A stretch of DNA of 64,000 nt, taken from positions 7,321,501-7,385,500 of the forward strand of contig NC_089726.1 of NCBI RefSeq assembly GCF_035083965.1, in the 5' to 3' direction. The stretch is from Branchiostoma lanceolatum. Lineage: Eukaryota; Chordata; Leptocardii; Amphioxiformes; Branchiostomatidae. Of this stretch, positions 19,098 through 29,600 are shown one piece after another. A model generated the notes under the pieces. The model was not told where the DNA came from and made no database searches. It worked only from the letters and a program-made list of their open reading frames with translations. The translations under genes were made by a program, and so were the position numbers. Position 1 is the first letter of the stretch. Each line of letters begins with the position of its first letter.

Positions 19098-19737
19098 ATG
19101 TGTGTGCGTGTGCGTTAGTGTGTCTGTGTGTGTCTGTGTGTGTGTGTCTGTGTGTGTGTATATGTATGTATGCGTGTGTGTGTTTGTGTATGTGTGTGTC
19201 TGTATGTATGTGAGTATTTGTATGTGTGTGTGTGTGTACGAGAGCTGATGATGACAATGTGTGTGTGTGTGAGCTGATGATGATGATGATGGTGTGTGTG
19301 TGTGTGAGAGAGAGAGAGCTGATGATGATGATGATGTGTGTGAGCTGATGATGATGATGATGTGTGTGTGAGCTGAGGATGATGATGATGTGTGTGTGAG
19401 CTGAGGATGATGATGTGTGTGTGTGTGAGCTGATGATGATGATGATGTGTGTGTGAGCTGATGATGATGATGTGTGTGTGTGTGAGCTGATGATGATGAT
19501 GATGTGTGTGTGTGAGCTGATGATGATGATGATGATGTGTGTGTGAGCTGATGATGATGATGATGTGTGTGTGAGCTGAGGATGATGATGATGTGTGTGT
19601 GTGAGCTGAGGATGATGATGATGTGTGTGTGAGCTGATGATGATGATGATGTGTGTGTGAGCTGATGATGATGATGATGTGTGTGTGTGAGCTGATGATG
19701 ATGATGATGTGTGTGTGTGAGCTGAGGATGATGATGA

Positions 19738-19769
<32 letters not shown>

Positions 19770-19869
19770 CTGATGATGATGATATGTGTGTGTGTGTGTG
19801 TGTGTGTGAGCTGATGATGATGATATGTGTGTGTGTGTGTGTGTGTGTGAGCTGATGATGATGATGATT
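19098..19869. repeat. Composite TG / GAGCTGATGATG microsatellite
   Basis: A TG-rich start leads into about 20 units of GAGCTGATGATGATGATGAT followed by a TG run, with GATGAT and TG copy number varying between units and occasional (GA)n or GAGGAT variants. The structure is a microsatellite nested inside a minisatellite. Confidence 0.95.
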
Positions 19870-20438
19870 TCAGTTCTATTCGTCTATTTTTATTGCAATA
19901 TGTTTCTTAATAATTTATTTACACATCGTTAATATATATATATATCAAACAGGTACGTCTACTAGACACTCACTAAAGATTGTAAACGTTTCGCATCACT
20001 CAAATTTCAAACTGTTACATATCTCTACGGCTGCATTTCTTGAACCAGTTGTTTTGCGAGGCGTCATTTGTGGAGGTCTGTTGAGCCATATCAATCTAAA
20101 GTACCGATCAATCTTTTTCGATTTCAAACAAGCTTATGCCGTAAATGACCAATCTGTATCTTTTCAAAAACTATCGGTTTGGCACTGTTGACTTCACATA
20201 ATCATCATCGTCATAGATAATAGAATATCACATGATAAACGGCCCATACTCTTTATGCAATTATCGACGACAAGGTTGATATCAGTCACTATAGATGAAC
20301 GTACCTCTATCCCTGTAAAAACATGTTATTGTATGTCCTCACTATTATTATACGACTATAGTAAGTATCTAGTACCAGCTAAACAAAAACAAGAAATAGT
20401 CATGCCTTCAAGTACCAGAGTTCCTCACCTCACCTAGT

Positions 20439-20526
20439 CCCATCCTCATCTTGAGGGTCGGGGACCATGGTCGCTTTCAGCACAAGCTTTCTCCATCCTT
20501 CCCTGTCCTTCGCCCTCTGGGTACAT
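20439..20526 (-). pseudogene. LINE reverse-transcriptase 3'-end remnant (tentative)
   Basis: The minus strand reads AKDREGWRKLVLKAT, the pattern of the C-terminal tail of RTE/Jockey-type LINE polyproteins (A.DR..WR.LV..A). Only about 28 codons survive, so the family is a guess. Confidence 0.4.
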
Positions 20527-20859
20527 TCTAGACTCTACATACCAGAGTTACCAAACTAGAATTGATGTGTTCAAAAATTCATTTTTGTCCACAACTATCA
20601 TAGTTGCCACCAAGAACCGTAGTAGCATCCTCGCTAGATAGCTTTTAAAAACGCTTACAGTCAGATATGCAAAACTTAGGTGTGACGGGACCAGCTACTG
20701 CCGCGCCGCGAGACTGCAAAGCTAGTTTGTTACGCCGAATGGCGGTCATACCGACTATATAGACACAGATACAAATACTATGACAATATTACATATCAGC
20801 AACAAAAAAGCGTAATAGAAAATATTTGGTCCCAATAAGATTATTCCTGTGAGAAAGAG

Positions 20860-23800
20860 TCAGACTGATTCTGTTCTAACCAGAGAAGACGGTAACTTCT
20901 GAGTGAAGTAGAGTTCTTTAGTCAACATGGACACAATGCACGGGATCTGCTTCTTCTTGTTGAACGTCTCGTCCGGGGACAATGACTCAAACTCGGTCGC
21001 AACCTGAAGAAATACAGAAGAAACAGGCTGATAAGACAAACTGAGAAGATGCAGATAATGTTTCCCTGCTGCGAGACAACATCCCTTTACTACAAAAAGC
21101 ACTAGCCTGGGATCCAAACCTATTATAGTTACCGAGTCGCTTTCATCCCTCTGCGAAATAGACTCGACAGAAAATTATGCAAATGAGGTCCGTAGCATTT
21201 ACCGTAACAGGCGTAAGGAAAAGTTTCTGCCACCCTCAACATCTGCATGGAGGCTTGTTCCCTAGGAAATGCATTCGTGCAATTTTCTAAATATTTTCAG
21301 ATCGATCGTAAAATACAGTAAAAAATGCCCCCGCGCCTGAGGCGTCGCCATAAAGCATCACATCATCAAATGATGGTTGATAAACTGCATTTGTTTATTT
21401 GTTTATCAGAATTTTCGATACAGGGAAGCCAACGCAATACCAGTGCATGCATGTGTACTTCGCAAGATACCAGAAAACAATCCAGAATATCTACAGTCAT
21501 TTCAATATCAGCAAATGTGCTAACTAATAGGAAAAATTGGAAAGTAAAACGTGACTGCAGCAGAATAGATGAAACGGTATAGACTCTGTACCTGTCTGTT
21601 GACCTTGGTCAGGAGCTGCATGATCTCGAGCCCAGAGTACCCATCCTCGCGGAGCACTTTGCACAACGCCTGGATCAGCCAGGAGCCCCGCCGTATATTT
21701 CTCCAGGAGTAATATCCTAAGGATGACACTAGATTCATCATAAACTGGCATTTATACCAATCTAACGTATGATATTGTGCTTCATAAAAAGATAGATGTT
21801 TTGTAACAAAGAAATTTCATGTGGATTAGCTATAAATAATGTAACACAAAGGGACGTTATTCAAATTTAGAATTGAAATTTTAAAGTCCTTCCAAAATCA
21901 CTTTAATACACGAAATTGAAATCACAACACGGCAAAGTTGTGGATGGTTGGTCTTTCAGCACCAAGGAAAGATGCCCCACCTTGCGACACAGAGTAGAAG
22001 TACAGGAAGTCGGCCCCGGACGGAAGCGTCTGAGTCTGCGGACGGACGTTGACGCTGCTGTCCGCGGAGGTAGACGCCAGCGTTACCCCCTCCATAAGCC
22101 TCTGACCCTGGCATGCCTGGAAAATAACGCACGTATATAACATTAACATATACTCCTTAGAACTGTTGCTTGTCAGGCCCCCATTCCACTGGACGGCGAT
22201 CGCACTGCGACCTCGCTGCGACGGTGCGACCTAAATCGTTTTTGTGTAACCTTTGAATTCATAATGTGAGTACAATGTAAAATTATGTATGAGCCATGGT
22301 GTAATGTAAATGTAACTGAGATATAACGTATAAGCTAAGGTCAGTAGTTAGAAACGATTTCGCCTTGACTTGAACAAAAATAGCAAATGACAGGGAATCG
22401 CCCTGTACAGTAATGCGGGTTATGCGCGCTTCGCAACAATGAGGAGCAAAGGTACTAGATTTCATCTTGATCAAGATTTTCAAAGGAAATGTAATCCTCG
22501 TTTCAAATTGTTGATTCTATGTGATGTTCATTTTCATCACACTTTTTACACATTTACCTGAATGACAAAGAGTTTGGACAAAAGGAAAAGTTGTCAATAT
22601 GTACACTGCAATCAACGACTGCAAACAAAGAGTTAAAGACTATCATTATCGTCATAAACAAATACGTTTTGGCAATTCTTTACTGCTGGTATAATGGCGA
22701 TATCTGTGTGGGGTTTTGTTTACCTGTATAACGAAGAGTTTGGGTTTGCCGATGAGAGATTTGCAGTTCTCGCCCTTGAAGTAAGTGGAGAGTCTGTCGA
22801 TGTTGACCAGCCCGTCCACCCCGTACACCTGCTCGCCCTTGTACCCGTGACTCATGACAGACACCAGCAGGCAGTCAGAGTCGCCGTGGTCCTCCTCCGC
22901 AACTGGAAAGGGAAGCGAATGGATAAATGAAACAAAATCGGCCTTGCAGTATCCAAAAGGTCGCTGGGGGGGGGCTAAAACTACATCCCTTACTCTCTGC
23001 CCCAAGAGCTATCTACTACACAAAACTCATGACCATAGTATGTCCAGAACACGAGATATCAAAACCGGACGTTCCTCTGCAGTACAGTAAAACAACGTTA
23101 GGATCCCCATTATGCAACTTGACCGTTCGTTTCCCAACCCCAACCCACTACCACCTATCATTTGTTATACTGTCCACGATCACACACGCGCATATAGACA
23201 GACAGATAAACGCTACCGAAAACATAACTTTCTTGGCAAGGGTAGCTATGTGAATGAGATGTGTCGGGGCAAGCATTCCGACATGATGATGAGGTGTGCG
23301 CCATAGGACAAAGATATTCGGCAGATATAAATGTTTGGATCCCAGGCTATACTAAAGGAGACCCCTGGAGATGTTTTTGCACGTCTTTACCCTGCCGGAG
23401 AACTCTCTTCGAGAAAGAGAAAACTATAGAGAGGAAACCAGAATCATTGTAGTCACAGGGTGGACCAGCTGGACTAGAAGAGAACTGTAGACAAGACTGA
23501 GGAATAAAAATGGTGTACAGACAAGCCAGCCCCTGGAAATAGTTTATCATGTCCTTACCCTGCCGGAGAACTCTTCTCATCTGCCGGCAAGTCAGGTCGG
23601 TGTACACGCGCACCTCGAAGTCCAGATCCAACAGGACCTGCGACAGGTTCTCCAGATCCACCTCTGAACCCTCCCTCATCTCCATCTGTGTACTGGCGTT
23701 GAAGTGTCTGTACACAGAACAAAAGGTAATTACAATCAAACTTGTCTAGAGTGATCACTCAAGGAAACTGAAAACAATGGTCACAGTAGACAGGTGACCA

Positions 23801-25585
23801 TGTTTTTTTAAGCTTTAGCTTAAATTTGTTCAATGTCTTCTAACAGGCAAGGTTTCCACTTGAGGCTGCGACCGCTGAGCGACGAACGATTTTACAGATT
23901 GCTCAATAGATTTCATAGATTCTTTGCGTTTTGTGTGTTTTGTTTTATTTCAAATCATACTTTTATCTTCATCATACTTACATCTTGTATCATCTTCCAA
24001 TTATGAAATCATGGGTCACACAAATGTTGGTCGCTGTACGGTCGCTCAGCGATCACCGTCTAGTGGAAAGCTGGCCTTAGGGACCAGAAATGGTCAAGAA
24101 AATGCATTCCTTGAAACAAATCCTGTGATCATTAATCTGAATCTATAATCTCTCTATGATCGACTTAAAGACAGAATCCCTCTCAACCAATTGTCAGAAT
24201 GATAAAACAAACTTAGAATGGTCGTCAATTGCAAAGGTGGGCCAACGTGCATCCATAAGACTGATACTAACAGACAAGTAATTTACGGCTTACTTGTTGT
24301 TGATAATGACGGCCAGCCCCCTTCTGCGATGTGACATGTCGTATCTTAGAGCTTTCTCTGCATCCGTGACGGTTTCCGACTCCTCGGTGGGCACTTGTGA
24401 AGATACGGGGTGGCTTTCTGTACGAAAAGATCGTGATTACTGCACTGTGCGAATGTAGAAACATAGCAAACAGCGCCGTCGTGCGAAATGTAGAGGGAGT
24501 GCACCTAGTGCTTACACGATTTGTTTTACATTGACATATAATCTTGTGTTAAGATAACACTGCACATTTAGCTAAACAAGAATCACAACAGCAGCCATTG
24601 TGGCACTGCTACATATCTTCTCGTGTTTTAGAGAAATACGAAGAAATTTGATTCCCATTCCTTTGCTCATAATTACGTTATGTCCCGCCTTCCAAACAAC
24701 ATTTTACTCTATGACATTTCTCGCTCTTACCTTGTAGCTCCCTCAGGTAGCTTGATGTAAGTGTGTTGTCGCTTTTTCTTTTGTTACTAATCCAAACTTC
24801 TCCTGCAATAATCCCAACTCCCGCAAACCCGGCCAGCGCTGCAAGTTTTTTCGACGTCCTTTTTGTCCTGCAACGGCATTGTCCTGTGCAGAATCCGTGT
24901 GCTGGTAATGTGGGAATAGAAGCGATTTGGTGTTATAAACTTGGTTGCGAACACCTTGTTTTGAATTTTTAAATTAAAAGTGACTTTTGTCACATGGCCT
25001 GACACTAGAACTGAATAATAGTCCCTTTCTTTTGTGTCTCTTTCTCAAAAGAACTATCCCAGGCCATATGGAATTGAAGAACAGTCCCCGGTACTGAATG
25101 ACTGTCCTTGTACCTTGTTATTAAAGAACCATCCCTGCCCCTGATGCTGTAGGGCAATTTCTGTTCTGGTACTGTACTGAAGAATTGAAGAACCATCCCT
25201 GCCCCTGGTACTGAAGAACTATCCCTGTCATTGGTAAGGAAGAACTATCCCTCTCCCTAGTTAAGAACATCCGTCTCAGGTACAGAAGAACCAATCCTAT
25301 CCCTGATGATGAAAGACAATTCCTGTCACTGGTACTGACGGACTATCCCTGCCCCTGGTATTGAAGAACTACGCCTTTCCCTAGTCCTGAAGGATCTCTT
25401 TGTCCTTGGTACTGAATGACTATCCCTGTCCCTGATACTGAAGGAATGACTTGTTGGTTGTCGAATGAACTCCTACCTTGTCCATCTCTGGATACAGTTA
25501 ATAGTCGTCTAGCGACCCTTGTGCACACGTATCCATCCGCACCGGATGGAGATTTGGTGGCGATGCGAAATACTAGTCGGAACAT
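20860..25585 (-). CDS. Executioner caspase-3/7-like protease, 378 aa
   Basis: Eight exons on the minus strand: 25585-25477, 24901-24731, 24417-24294, 23707-23559, 22902-22724, 22116-21981, 21716-21592 and 21003-20860; all phases agree and there is an in-frame TGA just before the ATG. The caspase domain starts near residue 119 ([17 protein letters not shown]). It has S1-pocket Arg in MEMREGSE, catalytic His203 in MSHG, catalytic Cys246 in QACQG, then the small subunit with [24 protein letters not shown] and [16 protein letters not shown], closest to caspases 3 and 7. QACQG in place of QACRG recalls caspase-8. Likely processing Asp residues are D112 (TVTD) and D263 (TSAD). There is no CARD or DED. 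Residues 1-36 are Arg-rich without a run of acids, and about 63-82 are hydrophobic ([19 protein letters not shown]) between basic flanks, suggesting mitochondrial or membrane targeting (inference). Confidence 0.92.
21108..21180. mobile_element. Half of a GGATCCAAAC foldback element
   Basis: CCTGGGATCCAAACC, TATAGTTACCGAGTCGCTTTC and CTGCGAAATAGA match one arm of the complete foldback at 49428-49532. A reverse-oriented half occurs at 23300-23347 (GATATTCGGCAGATATAAAT then GTTTGGATCCCAGG), in the same caspase gene but different introns. Confidence 0.5.
23300..23347. mobile_element. Opposite half of the GGATCCAAAC foldback family
   Basis: GATATTCGGCAGATATAAAT plus GTTTGGATCCCAGGCTAT is the counterpart arm of the element at 49428-49532. 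It lies in the caspase intron between the exons at 23559 and 22902. Confidence 0.45.
23850..24075. mobile_element. MITE in caspase intron
   Basis: Inverted ends TTTCCACTTGAGGCTGCGAC and GATCACCGTCTAGTGGAAA enclose inverted GACCGCTGAGCGAC/GTCGCTCAGCGAT. It belongs to the CATTCCACTAG-terminus group. A further fragment is at 22186-22265. Confidence 0.55.
25028..25440. repeat. Decayed, inverted copy of the 26-bp minisatellite
   Basis: Repeated CCCTGGTACTGAAGAACTAT and CATCCCTGCCCCTGGTACTG blocks are the reverse complement of the unit at 16299-16757, now interrupted and diverged. It fills most of caspase intron 1 (24902-25476). Confidence 0.8.
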
Positions 25586-25589
25586 TCTT

Positions 25590-26175
25590 GTTCAGATATC
25601 TGTAGAGAAAGAGAAAGCACAGCGTCAGGTGACAATCAAAACATTCAACAAACACCACTAGAGTCTTCATCACGTCACATCACAAACTTTTCTACTTTTC
25701 TTTGAAATAATCATTAGCCATTAGGCAAACAAAACAAAAATCAATATATGCATATAAAAGAGCAAAAAGTACACGTTGCGATTTTTAAGTTCAGTACATT
25801 TTCTCATGTCCCTTAAATGCCCTTATCAAGTAAAGCATTCTGCTGGATCAACGAGCCTGTACTTAATACAATAGTCTCCTAACACAGGATTCCATGTTGC
25901 TGACTCAGTATAACTCCTCAGTTCAGTGGGACTATTTTAACTAAATGTGCGAAGGGAAGAGGCTATCGCGTGTCGTGCTGATATGAATGCGTAGCATCTA
26001 TGTACTCAAGTATCGAGGTCTGAATGTGTGCTATTGTACCGTATGGTACACAAAGAGGTGTATATTAGTACTCGCGCGCGGTTGCAAACAATACACGTAC
26101 CAACATATGTATGAACTAAAGATGCTAATGCAACAATTGAAAACTCTCGAAACACCAGGACAAAAGACTTGGACA
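25590..26175. other. Intergenic spacer, caspase 5' side to SLC26 3' end
   Basis: This about 0.6 kb must contain the caspase promoter and 5' UTR, reading leftward. I see no clear TATA or CpG-rich block and no other gene. Confidence 0.4.
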
Positions 26176-26179
26176 ACTG

Positions 26180-26185
26180 TTTATT
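26180..26185 (-). terminator. Candidate polyadenylation signal of SLC26
   Basis: AATAAA on the minus strand about 475 nt downstream of the SLC26 stop codon. Nearby near-duplicates (26199-26206) make the exact site uncertain. Confidence 0.35.
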
Positions 26186-26658
26186 TTGAAAGGTGGTTTT
26201 TATTTTGAAGAACATTTTCATCATCAAGAGAAACATGAAGTGCATGAAATCTTTATCGTTACACAATCCTAATTATTCTATTTGAGCTTAACATGATTTC
26301 TAGGTTTTGGAAGTGACAAAAATATAATTTGATGAATTATTCTGGACAATATAACAAAACGAAAACTGCACAAAGACTACTGTAACCATGTAATACCACG
26401 AAATGGACGTTTCTATCATGCAATGTATACATCATGGTATTCATAGCAAAACATATAAAACGCAGTGTTGTTTCTTTGTATTCTACAACTCATTTAAGTT
26501 AAAGCATAATACTCCATGCATCCTGAGATACAGCAAACATTAATATTACAGCCTACGTTATCCTACTATCTACCATAGAGTCATTTACTGGCTTTCTCCA
26601 ATATTCTGTAGTACTGGAGAACTCGGGCACCGTCACTATTCCCTTTCGTTCGATGCCC

Positions 26659-29600
26659 TCAGAGGTGGGTTTCCCTCTCCAAGTGGCCATTTTGAGGTGT
26701 CCTTTCCCTCTCCATGTAGCCATTTTGAGTTGTCCTTTCTTGTGCGGGCAGATCCTGAAACATCAAGAAAATATCATGAATAATCGAGGCACAAGTGATG
26801 TCCCTGTGGCTCAACTGGTAGGAGCCTCTTAATTGATCTCCTGATTCCAATAAGTTGATAACTGGGAGGCCCCGGTTCAAGTTCCAGTGTCAGGACTTCT
26901 CAGTTGGGACTGAACCGTCTTTCTGAAGGGCCGTAAAAATGGGGGTCCCCGATCACGTTAAAAGGGAAGGGCTAGCAAACCCTCTCTGTAAAAACATACC
27001 CCGCTACAGAAACAGCAAGGAAACATGTCCTATGTGTCACTAGTCAATACAGGAATCTGAAAGAACAAACGAATCGAAGCACAAAGAAGTACTCATCTCC
27101 ATTATCTTGGCAAACGACGGTTCAACTGTTACAAAAGGAAGACTGGTCTTACCTTGTTCACAGTGAATAACACAGCGTCGTGTACGCTCACAAACAGCTT
27201 TTGACCTCCGACCTTCTCAAAGTAGTCACATGACGTCATTTGTACCCTGATGTCAGCTGAAAGGGTAAGAAACGAAAAAAAGAAGTTTTTTCTCACATCT
27301 ATGCCACTATCTCAAAGACTGAAACTTCAGGACGGTGTGACATTGGGAATATCCAGCGAGTGACCTGCCAGAATTATCTCTGATACACCTCAGGTTTGTG
27401 CATGTCACATCTATGACTATCTAATGCTATTATTGCACTTGTGGATAGCAGTCTTAAGCCTAAAAGTCTAAAAGGGGATTAGCAACAGACAATGGCGACA
27501 AGAAGATCAATAAGATAATTCTTACGATTTACGTGCGCCAGGAAAAAGTTCACCCCGATACTCTTGTAGTCTTTATACACCTGGGAGAAAGGAACAATAG
27601 AGAGAGTGTTGAGAATACATCCGTACTATCCTCATACATAGTGATTAACTACATATTATCTTATTCATCCTGTGTATCATATTCAAAAGAAACACATAGA
27701 TTTGAATATATACAGAAATTGTTAGCCTCCTTGAGAGTAGCTCAGCACTGCACTAATCTTTGAGAGTAGCTAAAGACTGCACTTATCTTTAAGAGTAGCT
27801 CAAAACTGCACTAATCTTTGAGAGTAGCTAAAGACTGCACTTATCTTTAAGAGTAGCTCAAAACTGCACTAATCTTTGAGAGTAGCTAAAGACTGCACTT
27901 ATCTTTAAGAGTAGCTCAAAACTGCACTAATCTTTGAGAGTAGCTAAAGACTGCACTTATCTTTAAGAGTAGCTCAAAACTGCACTAATCTTTGAGAGTA
28001 GCTCAAAACTGCACTAATCTTTGAGAGTAGCTCAAAACTGCACTAATCTTTGAGAGTAGCTCAAAACTGCACTAATCTTTGAGAGTAGCTCAAAACTGCA
28101 CTTATCTTTGAGAGTAGCTCAAAACTGCACAATCTTTGAGAGTAGCTCAAAGCTGCACCAATCTTTGAGAGTAGCTCAAAACTGCACTACGCTTAAATTT
28201 GTTATCGTACCTTGGCAATGGACCAATTGGGTCTGAAAACAATTTGATCCAGAATGTTACCTGTATAAGCGTGTTCATTCCAACCGAATCTACGAAGTTG
28301 ATTGGTCCACAGTCCAAGATTATAGTTGTGACGTCAGGGGTTCTCCTGACTTCTACACCCTACGAAATAAAAGAAGTAAGTATCTAAGACAAACCATGGG
28401 GCAACATCATCTTTGACATACAATCGTATTTCATAAACAAAACGTTCAAACTGATATTAGGAATACAAAGAAATTCCTTAAACAGAAAGTTCAAACTGGC
28501 ATTACAGTTTCCTGTTATCTTTCAGTTTCTTGTTAAATGTAAACTTTTGTATGAATCCCTTGTTATCTATTACTGAATTCGGCCAGTTACAATTTTGATC
28601 AGACTGTATTTGATATCAACACAGTTTATAGTTTTTCTTACATTGTGATTCACACTGACGATGCCATAATTCTGCCCCGCTGTATCATCATATGCATCCT
28701 CCGTCTGTGCCATCCCCGGGTTGGCCACGCCGTTGGCTTCGGCGTTCTTCTCGCTCCGTTTCCGGGCCTTCTCCTCCTTCTTCCTCCTCGCCAGGACGCG
28801 TACCGGGTCCAGACCCGTCTTCTTGTACAGGGAAGTCTTGAAGGTGTCGCAGTTGGTGAAGCAGAGAGACATGTTCAGACGGAAGATCTTGATTCCGTCG
28901 ATCTCCTTGACCTAAGATGCACAATTCACAGATACGATATTAGCCTTGATAATTCCTAGCTACGACCATTAAATGCAGCTAGTAGCTCATCTTGGAAAAC
29001 CAAAATGAGATATAAACTGTTGTTGCCCTGCACGAAATCCAATCTTTCGGCATACATTTAAGCAAGCGTAAAGAATACGTTTCTTCATGGCATTCAAACT
29101 GAGCCACTGAGCTAACTGAGGACAAGGGGGACCCAACATACCCCGTAACATATTACAACGTTTAGGTCAGAATTTTATCTATTGTAGTATGCTCGTGCGA
29201 CAGCCTTCGTAGCCATTCAGCATCCCTTTCTAACCTCCGCAAAATCGGTTATTGTGTCTGGTCCGTGGTTTGTTCAGAAAATTCATAGGTATAATTAGCA
29301 AGAAATTCACAATGATAAATGAAGCAAGAAATCCACACCAAAAAAAAACATTTTTCAAAACTTGTTCCTGGATTTACCTGGTCGTTCCCTAAGTCTCTGT
29401 AGATGTCACAACTGGGAACTTGTCCCAGGAGGGTGGTGGAGGGGCGCTGTGTCCGCAGCACCACGGCCAGGAGAGAGAAGCCCACTCCCACCCCCAGACC
29501 GATATCCAACCCTAGCAATGTCACAGCCAACCATGTCACCACCCACACCATCTGGGGTAGGGAATGGCATTTGTTATTCATCGATAAATGTTAGACATCT

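Larger units (their letters stand above)
8540..20430. other. Gene-poor interval between GPCR and caspase
   Basis: No exon of a recognisable family was found on either strand in this 11.9 kb. It holds the repeats, the dead Tc1 transposase and the satellites listed separately. The remainder, such as 8.5-9.0, 13.5-15.2 and 20.0-20.4 kb, is AT-rich and featureless to the eye. Confidence 0.55.

Noticed and set aside
27728..28190. CRISPR-like array of 29-bp repeats
   Set aside because: Units are head to tail with no unique spacers, and the context is a eukaryotic intron; it is a minisatellite.
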